Part shown: positions 51,452 through 61,689 of the stretch, piece by piece | Numbering within the stretch: the first letter of the stretch is position 1 | How the letters are laid out: each line of letters begins with the position of its first letter | Origin: Actinophytocola sp. | Lineage (GTDB): Bacteria > Actinomycetota > Actinomycetes > Mycobacteriales > Pseudonocardiaceae | Length of the DNA: 64,000 nucleotides | Direction: 5' to 3' | Assembly: GCA_009377475.1 (NCBI GenBank) | Contig: WHTY01000010.1 | Span: 16,548 to 80,547, forward strand | The notes under the pieces: generated by a model | What the model saw: only the letters and a program-made list of their open reading frames with translations | Databases searched by the model: none | What the model was told of the DNA's origin: nothing | Position numbers and translations under genes: made by a program

Positions 51452-52329
51452 CAGGCGGCCACCGCCTTGCGACCCTGGTAGTAGCCCTGCATGTCGTCCC
51501 AGCCGTCGAGCACGCCGGGGTCGTAGTCGCTGTTACGCCAGCCGACCGGTTCGCTGCCGACCGACCTTGTCCCGGGGTCGAACGTCGCCCACTCGCAGTA
51601 GGCGCCGAAGGTGGTGAAGCTGATCAGCGAGCCGCCGAGGTACTTGCCAACCCCGGACACCGACCCGCGCATCGGCTCGGGCACCTCGCCGTCTACCACG
51701 GCGACGAGATCCGAGTCCGCACCCTCCAGCAGGCTGAACGCGTTCGCCTTCTCGGCATAACTCAGCCGGCAGAACGGGGCGACGAACCGTCCGCTCTTCG
51801 TCGCCGGATTCACCTGCAGGGCAAGGAAGTTCAGCAGTAACGTGACCACCAGCGACAGCGGCATCTCCTCGTCGTTGACCAGCAGCGCGTCGACCGCCTC
51901 GCCCAGCGAGTCTACATCGGACAGGTCGATGCCGGGCAGCGCGAGCGGGACGTCGGCGAGGCCGCGCGCAAGCGCCGCGGCGATCGGCCGCACCACCTCA
52001 TCCGGGAACGGCACGAAGTTGTCGAGCGCGTGCAGCATGAAGTCGGCGGTGCGGGCCTCCAGCGCGCCCGCCTCCTCGCGCGGCGTGCCCTGCTGCGTCG
52101 AGTACGCATCCGGCCCGGGCACAGTGAACACGGCGAGGCCGTTGTAGGTGTCCCTGGACACCTCCTTCAGAGCCTTCCGGATGAGATCGAGTGTCGAATT
52201 CGGCAGTGTCGTGCCACCGACCGAGACGGCGTTAGCGGCAGTCGGCACCAGCACCGCCGCGCTGGCCAGAACGCCGAACCACCCCAGTCGAGTGAGAAAT
52301 GTTCGACGATCTGATTCCATTGGACTCAT
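51451..52329 (-). CDS. Gluconate 2-dehydrogenase subunit 3-like, Tat-exported small subunit
   Basis: 292 residues. A twin-arginine signal (SDRRTFLTRLGWFGVLASAAVLV, cleavage after ANA) is followed by a helical domain like the gamma/small subunit of membrane FAD dehydrogenases (LHALDNFVPFPDEVVRPIAAALA, FVAPFCRLSYAEKANAFSLLEG, GYYQG tail). It should chaperone and export the GMC subunit by hitch-hiking. ATG 52329 has GGAG 6 nt upstream. No cytochrome c subunit gene is adjacent, so the electron acceptor is unclear. Confidence 0.8.
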   Translation of the reverse strand: MSPMESDRRTFLTRLGWFGVLASAAVLVPTAANAVSVGGTTLPNSTLDLIRKALKEVSRDTYNGLAVFTVPGPDAYSTQQGTPREEAGALEARTADFMLHALDNFVPFPDEVVRPIAAALARGLADVPLALPGIDLSDVDSLGEAVDALLVNDEEMPLSLVVTLLLNFLALQVNPATKSGRFVAPFCRLSYAEKANAFSLLEGADSDLVAVVDGEVPEPMRGSVSGVGKYLGGSLISFTTFGAYCEWATFDPGTRSVGSEPVGWRNSDYDPGVLDGWDDMQGYYQGRKAVAA

Positions 52330-52698
52330 GCATCACTCCATTGCGATTACGCCTGTTGCAGGGGTCAATTCCGTGAACCATCACAGGTAGCGAGAAACGA
52401 TCGAGCCAGCACAGCCGGTTCACGTGTCGCGTGAGTTTTCTGTGCCCGAATGGGTGACGTCAACCATCGTGACAAGACCGAGACCGAACCCATCGGCGGC
52501 GGCACCAAAATCTTGTAAGTCAGCGATAAGGCGGGTGAGCACATTTGTTACTGAACCTCAAAACAACGGTCCGCCCGCGAGCAAGGTTCCGGTCACCTAC
52601 GGAAGAACTTCTCGACGGCGTCGCCGGGACGACCGGCCCCGCAGCCCGCGTCGTCGGTGAGCTTCGCGACCTCGGACTCCTGGGCCACAGATCATCAC

Positions 52699-52817
52699 CC
52701 GGTGGCCATCGAGAACGCCGCGCCAGGGTTGCGCAGCAGCTGGAGGTAGACAAACCCGCCAAGGACGCGGACGGGTTCCTGGCCTTCGAGCACCGCGACC
52801 GCGAGGATCTTCGTCGA
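52699..52817 (-). pseudogene. lspA: Fragment of lspA (signal peptidase II)
   Basis: 119 bp about 90% identical to 55095-55213 inside the intact lspA gene. On the minus strand it encodes [20 protein letters not shown] and then about 20 residues with [11 protein letters not shown], followed by a stop. Nothing similar extends beyond either end. It is a decayed or transferred piece in the 52330-52859 gap. The rest of this gap contains no gene I can support. Confidence 0.85.
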
Positions 52818-52859
52818 AAGATGACATGTGATGAGGCCCTCCGCTTAGACGCACGTTGA

Positions 52860-53744
52860 TATGGCGTCAGAGAAATTCCGGGAACTAGAGGAGGTCCAGA
52901 TGACTATGGTTTCGAGTACGCCGACCCCGCGTTCGTCGTTGAACACAACACGCTTGCGGGCTACGTTCAGCACCCAACGCACCTCGACCTACGCCCCGGC
53001 TGCTACACCGACGGCACCCAGATGAGCATCGCCATCGCGGAGGCGCTGGTGTCCGGTGAGCCGTGGACACCACAGCGGGTGGCTCACCGATTCGTCGAAA
53101 CATTTCATCGCGCCCGACGTGTCGGGTACTCCGGTCGATTCTATGAACTGCTGCTCCACGTCGAGGACGGCCACGACCTGCTCACCAGGATCAACCCAGC
53201 CAGCGACAAGAGCGGCGCAGCCATGCGCGCCGGACCCATCGGTTTACTGTCCGAGGTCTCCGACGTGCTGCACTACGCCGACGTCCAGGCACGGATCACG
53301 CACGACACGCCGGACGGTATCGAGGCCGCACAGGCCGCGGCCCTCGCCGTGCACTACTGCCACTACGACGTTGGCCCGATGGCTCGCATCGGCAATTGGA
53401 TCGACGAGCGCTTGCGCGCGGCAGGCGGCGCTGGCGACTGGGCGCGACCATGGCACGGTCGCGTCGGCCCGCAAGGTCGGATGAGCGTCCGAGCCGCGCT
53501 CACCGCCCTCACCGTGGGCGCCAGCCTGAGCGACGTCCTCCACACCAGCGTCGCCTACACCGGCGATGTCGACACCGTCGCGACGATCGCGCTGGCTGCG
53601 GCATCCCGGTCCACACGCATCACCGACGACCTACCGAAGTCGCTGCTGGACGGCTTGGAGAATGGACCATACGGCTACACGTTCCTACGGAACCTGGACA
53701 TCAGGCTGCAAGCGACGTGCGGAACTTCACGATCACGCGGGTAA
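52860..53744 (+). pseudogene. ADP-ribosylglycohydrolase-like gene, N-terminus damaged
   Basis: From ATG 53022 there are 240 intact codons. The homologous frame extends upstream to 52860 (DYGFEYADPAFVVEHNTLAGYVQHP, GCYTDGTQMSIAIAEALVSG) without a start codon. A plausible N-terminus, MASEKFRE from 52861, is in another frame, so a frameshift or short deletion near 52880-52905 removed the GDAxG loop. The first metal motif reads TDGTQM where TDDTxM is expected. The second motif TGDVDTVATIALA is preserved. The product, if made, is probably inactive. Confidence 0.7.
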
Positions 53745-53769
53745 GGCACCAGCCGCGCCGCGCCGGGCG

Positions 53770-54696
53770 TCACCGCTCCGACCGGAGCCGCTCCAACGCG
53801 GCGGACAGATCCTCCGGGTACTCCGAGACGAACTCGACCCAGCGGCCGTCGTCCGGATGGGCGAAGCCGAGCGAGTGGGCGTGCAGCCACTGCCGCGTCA
53901 GCTCCAGCCTGCGCGCCAGTACGGGATCGGCACCGTAGGTGAGGTCCCCGACGCAGGGGTGGCGCAGCGCCGCGAAATGCACCCGGATCTGATGGGTGCG
54001 GCCGGTCTCCAGCTTGACCCGCACCAGCGACGCCGCTCGGAACGCCTCGAACAGCTCGTAGTGCGTGACGCTCTCCCGGCCGCCGGCGACGACGGCGAAT
54101 TTGTAGTCGTGCTTCGGGTGGCGGTCGATCGGCGCGTCGATGGTGCCCTTGCTCGGGTCGGGGTGCCCCTGCACCAGCGCGTGGTAGCCCTTGTCGACGG
54201 TGCGTTCCTTGAACGCGCGCTTCAACACGCTGTAGGCGTACTCGCTCTTGGCGACCACCATGACGCCGGTCGTGCCCGCGTCAAGGCGGTGCACGACGCC
54301 CTTCCGCTCGGCGGCGCCGGACGTCGAGATCCGGATGCCCGCGGCGGCGAGCCCCCCGATGACCGTTGTTCCCGCCCAGCCGGGGCTGGGGTGCACCGCG
54401 ACCCCGATCGGCTTGTCCACGACGACGATGTGGTCGTCCTCGTGCAGCACCCGCAGGCCATCGACGGGCACGGCGGCCACCGGCTCCGCGCGCTCCGGCT
54501 CCGGCAGCGTCACCTCGAGCAGCCCGCCCGCGCTGAGCCGGTCCGACTTGCCCGCTGGCGCGCCGTCGAGCAGGACGTCACCCGCCGTCGCCAGCTCGGC
54601 GACCGCGGTACGGGACAACCCAAGGAGTTTCGCCAGACCCGCGTCGACGCGCATGCCGTCGAGGCCGTCGGGCACCGGCAGCATCCGCGCGCTCAT
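53770..54696 (-). CDS. rluD: Ribosomal large-subunit pseudouridine synthase D
   Basis: 308 residues. N-terminal S4 RNA-binding domain ([32 protein letters not shown]), then the RluA-type catalytic domain with Asp in [16 protein letters not shown] and the [17 protein letters not shown] block ([19 protein letters not shown]). Converts uridines in helix 69 of 23S rRNA in well-studied homologues. ATG 54696 has GGGAG 5 nt upstream and overlaps the stop of a possible 19-codon ORF. Lies downstream of lspA as is usual. Confidence 0.93.
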   Translation of the reverse strand: MSARMLPVPDGLDGMRVDAGLAKLLGLSRTAVAELATAGDVLLDGAPAGKSDRLSAGGLLEVTLPEPERAEPVAAVPVDGLRVLHEDDHIVVVDKPIGVAVHPSPGWAGTTVIGGLAAAGIRISTSGAAERKGVVHRLDAGTTGVMVVAKSEYAYSVLKRAFKERTVDKGYHALVQGHPDPSKGTIDAPIDRHPKHDYKFAVVAGGRESVTHYELFEAFRAASLVRVKLETGRTHQIRVHFAALRHPCVGDLTYGADPVLARRLELTRQWLHAHSLGFAHPDDGRWVEFVSEYPEDLSAALERLRSER

Positions 54697-54752
54697 GCCA
54701 TCTCCCGCTCTGTGACCTTCGCCGGTAGGCGCAGCAGCTCCCAACCGCTCAT
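54693..54752 (-). CDS. Possible 19-residue coupled ORF between lspA and rluD
   Basis: ATG 54752 overlaps the lspA stop as ATGA, and its stop TGA overlaps the rluD ATG, again as ATGA. GGAGGA lies directly upstream of the start. The product would be [19 protein letters not shown]. Both overlaps are the usual actinobacterial coupling arrangement, which argues that ribosomes traverse it. It may be a true micropeptide or merely a device coupling rluD translation to lspA. Confidence 0.4.
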   Translation of the reverse strand: MSGWELLRLPAKVTEREMA

Positions 54753-55291
54753 TCCTCCGCCACCGGCTGCGTGCGTCGCCTGCTCACGGTGCCGTCGAAC
54801 TCCTTGCCGAGAAACGTCAGCACGACGATCAGGATGCCGCCGCAGACGATGACGGAGTCTGCGACGTTGAACACCGGCCAGACCTCGCCGTTGGGCGCGA
54901 ACACCGAGACGAAGTCGACCACGTGGCCCTGCAGCACGCCGGGCGCGCGGAAGATCCGGTCGATGAGGTTGCCGAGCGCGCCGGCCAGGATGAGCGCGAG
55001 GCCGATCGCCCAGCCCGTCGAGCGCAGCTTCGGCGCAAGCCAGATGATCGCGCCGACGACGACGATCGCGATCAGCGCGAGCAGCCAGGTCATTCCGGTC
55101 GCCATCGAGAACGCCGCGCCGGGGTTGCGCAGCAGTTGGAGGTACAGGGCGCCGCCGAGGACGCGGACGGGTTCTTGCCCTTCGAGCACCGCGACCGCGA
55201 GGATCTTCGTCGCGAGGTCGAGCCCGAGGACGATCAGCGCGATCAGGGCGACGAGACCGCCCCTGCGCCGGGGTAGCTGCTCGGAGTTCAC
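54749..55291 (-). CDS. lspA: Lipoprotein signal peptidase (signal peptidase II)
   Basis: Membrane aspartyl protease that removes lipoprotein signal peptides. 180 residues. Four transmembrane helices; conserved blocks [26 protein letters not shown], and the catalytic aspartates in ALGNLIDRI and FNVADSVIV. Start GTG 55291; ATG is absent and no clear ribosome site is seen. It would process the XylF lipoprotein among others. A 119-bp degenerate copy of part of this gene is at 52699-52817. Confidence 0.94.
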   Translation of the reverse strand: MNSEQLPRRRGGLVALIALIVLGLDLATKILAVAVLEGQEPVRVLGGALYLQLLRNPGAAFSMATGMTWLLALIAIVVVGAIIWLAPKLRSTGWAIGLALILAGALGNLIDRIFRAPGVLQGHVVDFVSVFAPNGEVWPVFNVADSVIVCGGILIVVLTFLGKEFDGTVSRRRTQPVAEE

Positions 55292-55369
55292 CCCGCCATT
55301 GTCCACCACCCGGCCGTGCCCGGCAGCGCCCGGCCACCTGACGCGCCCGCGCACGGCCCCGGCGCGCGC

Positions 55370-56848
55370 TCAGCCGCCGGTCTCGCCCCGCCAGCGGGCG
55401 AGCCTGCCCGCCCGGTCGACCGCCCTGATGCGGCGCTCGGCGGCGTCCCGGACCCGCGCCGTCGCCACCACCAAGAGCTGGTCCCGTTCCTGCAGCCGGG
55501 TGGAGTCCTGCGGCGTGAACCCCTTCCCGGACCGCACGATCAGGCTCACCGACGCGCCCCTCGGCAGCCGCAGCTCCGGCAGGTAGACGCCGTGCAGCCG
55601 CGACCCCGGCTGGATCCTGACCTGCAACAGCTCCGCGCCGAGCTCGTCCAACGGCGCGGCGTCCACTTGCAGCTCCGCCGGTTCGGCCCGCTCGGCAAGC
55701 CCGAGCAGCCGCACCAGCGGCGTCATCGTGACGCCCTGCACCAGCGTGAACACGATGACCAGCACGAACACCGTGTCGACCAGCCGGTCGGCGCCGTCGA
55801 TGCCCTGCGCGAGCGGGATCGACGCCAGCACGATCGGCACCGCGCCCCGCAGTCCCGCCCACGACACGAACACCTGCTCCCGCCACGGCACCCGGAACGG
55901 CAGCAGCGCGAACAGCACCGACAGCGGACGCGCCAGCAGGAGCAGCACCGCTCCGGTGATCAGGCCGGGCACGATCGAGTCCAGCAGCCGCTCCGGCGAG
56001 GCGAAGATGCCGAGCAGCACGAACAGCCCGATCTGCGCGAGCCAACCCAGCCCTTCGGCGAACGACACGGTGTCCGAGCGGTGCGGCAGCCTGGCGTTGC
56101 CCAGAATGAGCGCGGACACGTACGCCGCGAGCAGGCCGGACGCCTCCACGAGCTGGCCGCACGCGAACGCCAGCACGCACACCGCAACGGTCGCGAGCGG
56201 GTACAGGCCGGTCGCGGGCAGCGCCGCCCGCCGCAACGTCCACGCGCCCACCCACCCGAGGCCGACGCCGACGAGCCCGCCAGCCACGAGCTGGTACAGC
56301 AGCGTGAGCGGGAACAGCCAGCTGACCGGCTCCGCCGAGGCGAGCAGCACCACCAGGATGTAGGCCGGGGCGTCGTTGAGACCGGACTCCAGCTCAAGCG
56401 TGCCGCCGAGCCGTCTGCTGATGCCCGCGCCCCGGAGCACGCTGAACACGGCGGCGGCGTCGGTCGAGGACAGCACCGCGCCCCACAGCAGCGCGATCCG
56501 CCAGTCCAACCCGAGCAGCAGGTGCATGGCTGCCCCGATGACGGCGACGCTGACGCCCACCGACAACGTCGACAGCGCGAGGCCAGGACCCAGCGACGGC
56601 CGCACGTCGCTCCACCGGGTCGTGAGCCCACCTTCGGTGAGGATCATCACCAGCGCGGCGATGCCGAGCGCCTGCGTCAGCTCCGGATCGTCGAACCGCA
56701 GGCCGAGGCCCGCCTCGCCCAGCAGCACCCCGATGCCGAGGTAGAGCACCAGCGACGGGAAGCCCAGCGTGATGGACACCCGCACCGCGAGGACGGCCGC
56801 GAGCAGCACGGCCGCGCTCAGGCCGAGGATGATCGGGAGCTGCTCCAC
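55370..56848 (-). CDS. CPA1-type K+/Na+:H+ antiporter with TrkA-C domain (CvrA/NhaP2-like)
   Basis: 492 residues. About twelve transmembrane helices form the Na/H exchanger domain (LYLGIGVLLGEAGLGL, GLNDAPAYILVVLL with the ion-site Asp, FVSWAGLRGAVPIVLASIPLA). A cytoplasmic TrkA-C domain covers about 400-480 (LDELGAELLQVRIQPGSRLHGVYLPELRLP). Likely exports K+ or Na+ in exchange for H+, regulated by nucleotide or pH. GTG 56848 or GTG 56851, with GGGAGG upstream. Confidence 0.9.
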   Translation of the reverse strand: MEQLPIILGLSAAVLLAAVLAVRVSITLGFPSLVLYLGIGVLLGEAGLGLRFDDPELTQALGIAALVMILTEGGLTTRWSDVRPSLGPGLALSTLSVGVSVAVIGAAMHLLLGLDWRIALLWGAVLSSTDAAAVFSVLRGAGISRRLGGTLELESGLNDAPAYILVVLLASAEPVSWLFPLTLLYQLVAGGLVGVGLGWVGAWTLRRAALPATGLYPLATVAVCVLAFACGQLVEASGLLAAYVSALILGNARLPHRSDTVSFAEGLGWLAQIGLFVLLGIFASPERLLDSIVPGLITGAVLLLLARPLSVLFALLPFRVPWREQVFVSWAGLRGAVPIVLASIPLAQGIDGADRLVDTVFVLVIVFTLVQGVTMTPLVRLLGLAERAEPAELQVDAAPLDELGAELLQVRIQPGSRLHGVYLPELRLPRGASVSLIVRSGKGFTPQDSTRLQERDQLLVVATARVRDAAERRIRAVDRAGRLARWRGETGG

Positions 56849-56941
56849 CACACCTCCCAGTCACGCCTGCCGCTTCAGCCCACATTCTCGCTGATGACGT
56901 CATCAGCGGCCCGTTCTTGTGATCAGCGGCGCGTCCCGGTG

Positions 56942-58510
56942 CTACGCGTCGGCGGGCGGCACGCCGAACGGCCAGCTCATCGCCGCTCCCCAGGTCCGCC
57001 ACGCCGGGCACGGCGGTGGCGGTCGCCGGTCGAGGAACCGATTGACCTCCCGATACAGCGCATCCGACGTGGGCAGGTACGGATGGGCCTCGCGGACCGG
57101 GCAGGCGTTGCGCTCGACCGGCAGCCGCCAGCCGTGCGGCATGAGCGGCAGGTCGGTCGCGGAGGTCACACTGATCGCGCGCACATTCGGCGGCAGCGGG
57201 GTGGCGAAGATCCGCTCGATGGCCACGGCGTCGGCGAGGGTTTCGCGCACTGCGGGCGCGTCCGGGTCGAACCGGAAGTCGACCAGGTCGGTCAGTGGCA
57301 GCAACTCTCGCAGCAGCAGGCTCGCGACACGTCCCTGACCGCGCTCACCCGCGTCGAGGTAGCCATGTGTGCTCTCGCTGAACGGCCCGATCAGGATCAG
57401 CGCGTCGACCTCGGGGGCGAGGCCGCGCGACACCGCCTGCCACGCGACCCAGGCGGCGTGGGAGTGCCCGGCCACCGTCAGCGGCCGAGGCAGGTCCCGC
57501 ACCTGGTCGGCGAAGGCCGCCACCTGCTCCGCCATCGGCCTGCCGGTGTGCTGCCAGGAGTACGGCGCTCCGGTGCGGATCGGGCACCGCGCGTCGCCCC
57601 GTGGCTGTCCGTCGCCCTTGCCCGCGTAGGAGTAGTAGTAGATCTGGTCGCAGGTCAGGCCGAACCGCTCAGGCGGCATGTGGAACACCGCGCCGTATCC
57701 GGACGACGAACTGATGCCCGACATGATCAGCAGCGAGCCCTCCCTCGGGGCGGGGACCGGCGCGGGCGTCACTGGCCTCGTGACGACGAACACGCTGGCC
57801 GCCACGACGAACGCTGCCACGGCCACGGCCAGCCGCACGTAGGCCCCTGGCCGTGGCGGTCGGGCGAGCAGGCGGACAGTCACCCCGGTCAGCAGCGCCG
57901 ACACCGGCACCAGCGGCACGGCCAGCCCCGACCAGGTGTGTGCGGCAACGCCCACCGCGATCACCGCCGCCGCGTAGGCCAGCACGACGCCGATGCGCAG
58001 GCCACCGCGCCATGTCGCCCGCAGCGCGGAACGCAGCCGGGTCGTGCCCTGCCACGGCACGGCGGCACCGAGCACCACGACGGCGGCGACCACCGCCACC
58101 GTCGGCCAGAACGCCCTGGAGTACAGCAGGGCGTACGCCATGTGGTTCACCTGCGCGGCGAGCAGCAGCGGCAGGAAGGCGACCGCGTAGCACAGCGCGG
58201 CGAACCGCAACCGCCGTGTGGTGATGCCACCGAGCATCGCGGCGAGCACGGCGACCCGCACGGCGAAGACCAACGCCAGCACCGCGACGAAGCCAGGCAC
58301 CGACGTCGCACGGGTGAGCAACACCCGCAGGTCGGTGTAGAGGTCGAGCGGCGGCAGCGCAACCAGGTGCGGCAGTCCCGGCCAGACCGGCAGCGCGCCC
58401 GCCGCGCCGAGCGCGGTGATGACGACCGTCAGTGCGGCCAGCGGCCACAGCCGGACCGCGTGCCCGGTGCGCGCGCCTGCCGCTGGCCGAGCCGCGCCGC
58501 CGGGATTCAC
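56942..58510 (-). CDS. Membrane-anchored alpha/beta hydrolase-like protein
   Basis: 522 residues. About six hydrophobic helices occupy residues 20-240, then an extracytoplasmic catalytic domain with the nucleophile elbow VAGHSHAAWVAW, an upstream YYYSYAGKGDG oxyanion-like loop and LILIGPFSEST. A late Asp/His pair is likely. Paired cysteines (CDQ...CPI, CPV...CPA) suggest disulfides outside the cell. Likely lipid or polymer esterase. GTG 58510 is 12 nt after the ileS stop, so it is in the ileS operon. Confidence 0.75.
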   Translation of the reverse strand: MNPGGAARPAAGARTGHAVRLWPLAALTVVITALGAAGALPVWPGLPHLVALPPLDLYTDLRVLLTRATSVPGFVAVLALVFAVRVAVLAAMLGGITTRRLRFAALCYAVAFLPLLLAAQVNHMAYALLYSRAFWPTVAVVAAVVVLGAAVPWQGTTRLRSALRATWRGGLRIGVVLAYAAAVIAVGVAAHTWSGLAVPLVPVSALLTGVTVRLLARPPRPGAYVRLAVAVAAFVVAASVFVVTRPVTPAPVPAPREGSLLIMSGISSSSGYGAVFHMPPERFGLTCDQIYYYSYAGKGDGQPRGDARCPIRTGAPYSWQHTGRPMAEQVAAFADQVRDLPRPLTVAGHSHAAWVAWQAVSRGLAPEVDALILIGPFSESTHGYLDAGERGQGRVASLLLRELLPLTDLVDFRFDPDAPAVRETLADAVAIERIFATPLPPNVRAISVTSATDLPLMPHGWRLPVERNACPVREAHPYLPTSDALYREVNRFLDRRPPPPCPAWRTWGAAMSWPFGVPPADA

Positions 58511-58522
58511 CGCGTGGCCCAG

Positions 58523-61500
58523 CTAGACCTTCGCCACCCGCACGCGCGCCGTGACGCCGTCCCCGACGGTGCCGGCGAACGCCTCGGCGCCCGCGGTGTC
58601 CTTGACGGCGCCGTAGGAGACCTCGCGCGCCAGCGCCTCGCTCGCCAGGAACTCCTGATGCGCCTGGGCGGCGGCGACGACGTCCTCCGGGGCGTCCACG
58701 GTGAGCGCGATCCGGTCGGAGACGTCCAGCCCCGCCTCACGGCGGGCCTGCTGCACCACGCGCAGCAGGTCGCGGGCGATGCCCTCGGCGGCCAGCTCCG
58801 GCGTGACGTCGGTGTCCAGCACCACCAGGCCCAACCCGCCGGGCAGCGCCTCGGCCGCGCCCGGATCCTTCGACACCAGCTTGCGGTCGTACTCGCCCTC
58901 GCGCAGCTCGACGCCCGCCGCGACGACCCCGCCGTCCGGCGTGCTGGACCACTCCCCCGCCTTGACGGCCTTGATCACCCGCTGCACGTCCTTGCCGAGC
59001 CGCGGCCCTGCCGCGCGGGCATTGACGACGACCTCGAAGCCACCGTGCTCGACGACGTCCGTTGTCAGCTCGACGGACTTGACGTTGACCTCGTCGCGGA
59101 TGATGTCGGCGAAGCCACGCAGCCGGTCGGCGTCCTCGGCGGCGACGAGCAGCCGCGACAGCGGCAGCCGCACCCGCAGCGTGTTGGCCTTGCGCAGCGC
59201 CAGCGCGCAGGAGGCGACCTGCCGCACCCTGTCCATCGCGGATACCAGCGCGGAGTCGCTGGGCAACTCGTCGAGCAGCGGCCAGTCCGCCAGGTGCACC
59301 GAGCGCTCACCGGTCAGCCCGCGCCAGACCGCCTCCGCCGTCAGCGGCAGCAGCGGCGCGACGACCCGGCAGGTCACTTCGAGCACGGTGTGCAGCGTGT
59401 CGATCGCGTCGGCATCGCCCGCCCAGAACCGGTCGCGGGAGCGCCGCACGTACCAGTTCGTGAGCAGCTCTAGAAATTCACGGACGAGCGCGCAACCTCT
59501 CGCGATGTCGTAGCCGTCCATCGCGGACTCGACGTCGGTGACCAGCTCGTTCGTCTTGGCGAGGATGTAGCGGTCCAGCACGTGCTGCGAGTCCGTGCGC
59601 ACGCGACCCTCGACGCCCTCGGCGTTGGCGTACAGCGCGAGGAAGTAGTACGAGTTCCACAGCGGCAGCACGGCCTGGCGCACCGCGTCCCGGATGCCCC
59701 GCTCGGTGACGATCAGGTCGCCGCCGCGCAGGATCGGGCTGGCCATCAGGAACCAGCGCATCGCGTCCGCGCCGTCGCGTGCGAACACCTCGTTGACGTC
59801 CGGGTAGTTCTTCAGCGACTTGGACATCTTCTGCCCGTCGTCGCCCAGCACGATGCCGTGCACGACGCAGTTGCGGAACGCCGGGCGGTCGAACAGCGCG
59901 GTGGCCAGCACGTGCAGCGTGTAGAACCAGCCGCGCGTCTGCCCGTTGTACTCGACGATGAAGTCGCCCGGGTAGTGGTGCTCGAACCAGTCGGCGTTCT
60001 CGAACGGGTAGTGCACCTGCGCGAACGGCATCGACCCGGACTCGAACCAGCAGTCCAGCACCTCCGGCACCCGGCGCATCGTCGACTTGCCTGTCGGGTC
60101 GTCCGGGTTGGGCCGGGTCAGCTCGTCGATGTGGGGCCGGTGCAGGTCGGTGGGCCGGACGCCGAAGTCGCGCTCCAGCTCGTCCAGCGAGCCGTAGACG
60201 TCGACGCGCGGGTACTCCGGGTCGTCCGAGACCCACACCGGGATCGGCGAACCCCAGTACCGGTTGCGGGAGATGCCCCAGTCGCGGGCATTCTCCAGCC
60301 ACCGGCCGAACTGGCCGTCGCGGATGTAGCTCGGCACCCAGTTGATCTGCTGGTTCAGCTCGACCATCCGGTCGCGGAACTTCGTCACGGCGACGAACCA
60401 GGACGACACCGCGCGCTGGATCAGCGGGTTGTCGCAGCGCCAGCAGTGCGGGTACGGGTGGTCGTAGGTCTCGTGGCGCAGCACGACGCCCCCGGCCTTG
60501 AGGTCCGCGATGATCGCCTTGTTGGCGGCGAACACCTGCTGCCCCTCGTACGGCGGCACCTGGGAGTCGAACTCGCCCCGCGCGTTGACCGGGGTGACCG
60601 GTTCGATGCCCGCCCCGTCGGTGACGACCTTGTCCTCCTCACCGTAGGCGGGTGCGATGTGGACGATGCCGGTGCCGTCGTCGGTGGTGACGTAGTCGGC
60701 GAGCAGGACCTGGTGCGCGTTTGGCTGCTGCCCGGCGAAGAAGTCGAACGGCGGCGTGTAGCGGGTGCCGAACAGGTCGGCGCCGACGAACCGGGCCAGC
60801 ACCTCCGGCTCCTCCCCCAGCTCACGCGCGTACGCGGCCACGCGCGCCTCGGCAAGCAGGTAGCGCTCGCCGTCCGAGCCGCGCACCGCGACGTAGGCCA
60901 CCTCGGGGTGCACGGCTGCGGCGAGATTCGACGGGAGCGTCCACGGCGTCGTCGTCCAGACCAGCGCGCGGACGCCGTCCAGGTCGGGGTTGTCCGAGCT
61001 CACCCGCAGTCCGACGGTGACGGCGGGGTCCTGCCGCTGCCGGTAGACGTCGTCCATTTTGGTCTCGGTGTTGGACAGCGGCGTCTCGCAGCGCCAGCAG
61101 TACCAGAGCACGCGGAAGCCCTCGTACACCAAGCCCTTGTCCCAGAGCGACTTGAACGCCCACATGACGCTTTCCATGTAGTCGACGTCGAGCGTCTTGT
61201 AGTCGTTGGCGAAGTCGACCCAGCGGGCCTGGCGGGTGACGTACTCCTCCCAGTCGCCGGTGTAGCGCAGCACCGAGGCGCGGCAGGCGTCATTGAACTC
61301 GGCGACGCCCATCGCCTCGATCTCGTTCTTGTGCGAGATGCCGAGCTGCTTCTCGGCCTCGACCTCGGCGGGCAGGCCGTGGCAGTCCCAGCCGAAGCGG
61401 CGCTCCACCCGGCGTCCGCGCATGGTCTTGTAGCGCGGCACGACGTCCTTGACGTAGCCGGTGAGCAGGTGACCGTAGTGCGGGAGGCCGTTGGCGAACG

Positions 61501-61681
61501 GGGGGCCGTCGTAGAAGACGAACTCGTTGCCGCCGTGCTCGCCCGGCTCGCGCGCCTCGACGCTGGCCTCGAAGGTGTTGTCCTTCGACCAGTACGCCAG
61601 CACGTCCTGTTCGAGCTCGGGGAAGGACGGCTGCGCGGGAACGGCGCCATCGTCGCCGTGGCTGACCTTCGGGTACGGCAT
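58523..61681 (-). CDS. ileS: Isoleucyl-tRNA synthetase
   Basis: 1052 residues, class I synthetase of the eukaryote-like (mupirocin-insensitive) long type, judged from length and from [28 protein letters not shown] motif appears as [12 protein letters not shown], the KMSKS loop as [12 protein letters not shown]. The editing CP1 domain lies between ([19 protein letters not shown]). The C-terminal region has the anticodon domain (ATALFDR... to VRVAKV). ATG 61681 has GAGGAG 8 nt upstream. Controlled by a T-box leader at 61690-61925. Confidence 0.96.
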   Translation of the reverse strand: MPYPKVSHGDDGAVPAQPSFPELEQDVLAYWSKDNTFEASVEAREPGEHGGNEFVFYDGPPFANGLPHYGHLLTGYVKDVVPRYKTMRGRRVERRFGWDCHGLPAEVEAEKQLGISHKNEIEAMGVAEFNDACRASVLRYTGDWEEYVTRQARWVDFANDYKTLDVDYMESVMWAFKSLWDKGLVYEGFRVLWYCWRCETPLSNTETKMDDVYRQRQDPAVTVGLRVSSDNPDLDGVRALVWTTTPWTLPSNLAAAVHPEVAYVAVRGSDGERYLLAEARVAAYARELGEEPEVLARFVGADLFGTRYTPPFDFFAGQQPNAHQVLLADYVTTDDGTGIVHIAPAYGEEDKVVTDGAGIEPVTPVNARGEFDSQVPPYEGQQVFAANKAIIADLKAGGVVLRHETYDHPYPHCWRCDNPLIQRAVSSWFVAVTKFRDRMVELNQQINWVPSYIRDGQFGRWLENARDWGISRNRYWGSPIPVWVSDDPEYPRVDVYGSLDELERDFGVRPTDLHRPHIDELTRPNPDDPTGKSTMRRVPEVLDCWFESGSMPFAQVHYPFENADWFEHHYPGDFIVEYNGQTRGWFYTLHVLATALFDRPAFRNCVVHGIVLGDDGQKMSKSLKNYPDVNEVFARDGADAMRWFLMASPILRGGDLIVTERGIRDAVRQAVLPLWNSYYFLALYANAEGVEGRVRTDSQHVLDRYILAKTNELVTDVESAMDGYDIARGCALVREFLELLTNWYVRRSRDRFWAGDADAIDTLHTVLEVTCRVVAPLLPLTAEAVWRGLTGERSVHLADWPLLDELPSDSALVSAMDRVRQVASCALALRKANTLRVRLPLSRLLVAAEDADRLRGFADIIRDEVNVKSVELTTDVVEHGGFEVVVNARAAGPRLGKDVQRVIKAVKAGEWSSTPDGGVVAAGVELREGEYDRKLVSKDPGAAEALPGGLGLVVLDTDVTPELAAEGIARDLLRVVQQARREAGLDVSDRIALTVDAPEDVVAAAQAHQEFLASEALAREVSYGAVKDTAGAEAFAGTVGDGVTARVRVAKV

Positions 61682-61689
61682 GGGTCGTG

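Noticed and set aside
52424..52660. Plus-strand open frame in the gap before the lspA fragment
   Set aside because: Low-complexity Arg/Pro/Ser translation and no ribosome site; not a credible gene.
55316..59473. A 1385-codon open frame on the plus strand
   Set aside because: It is antisense to lspA, the antiporter, the hydrolase and ileS. High G+C leaves third-position frames open; the composition (Arg/Gln/His-rich) is not protein-like.
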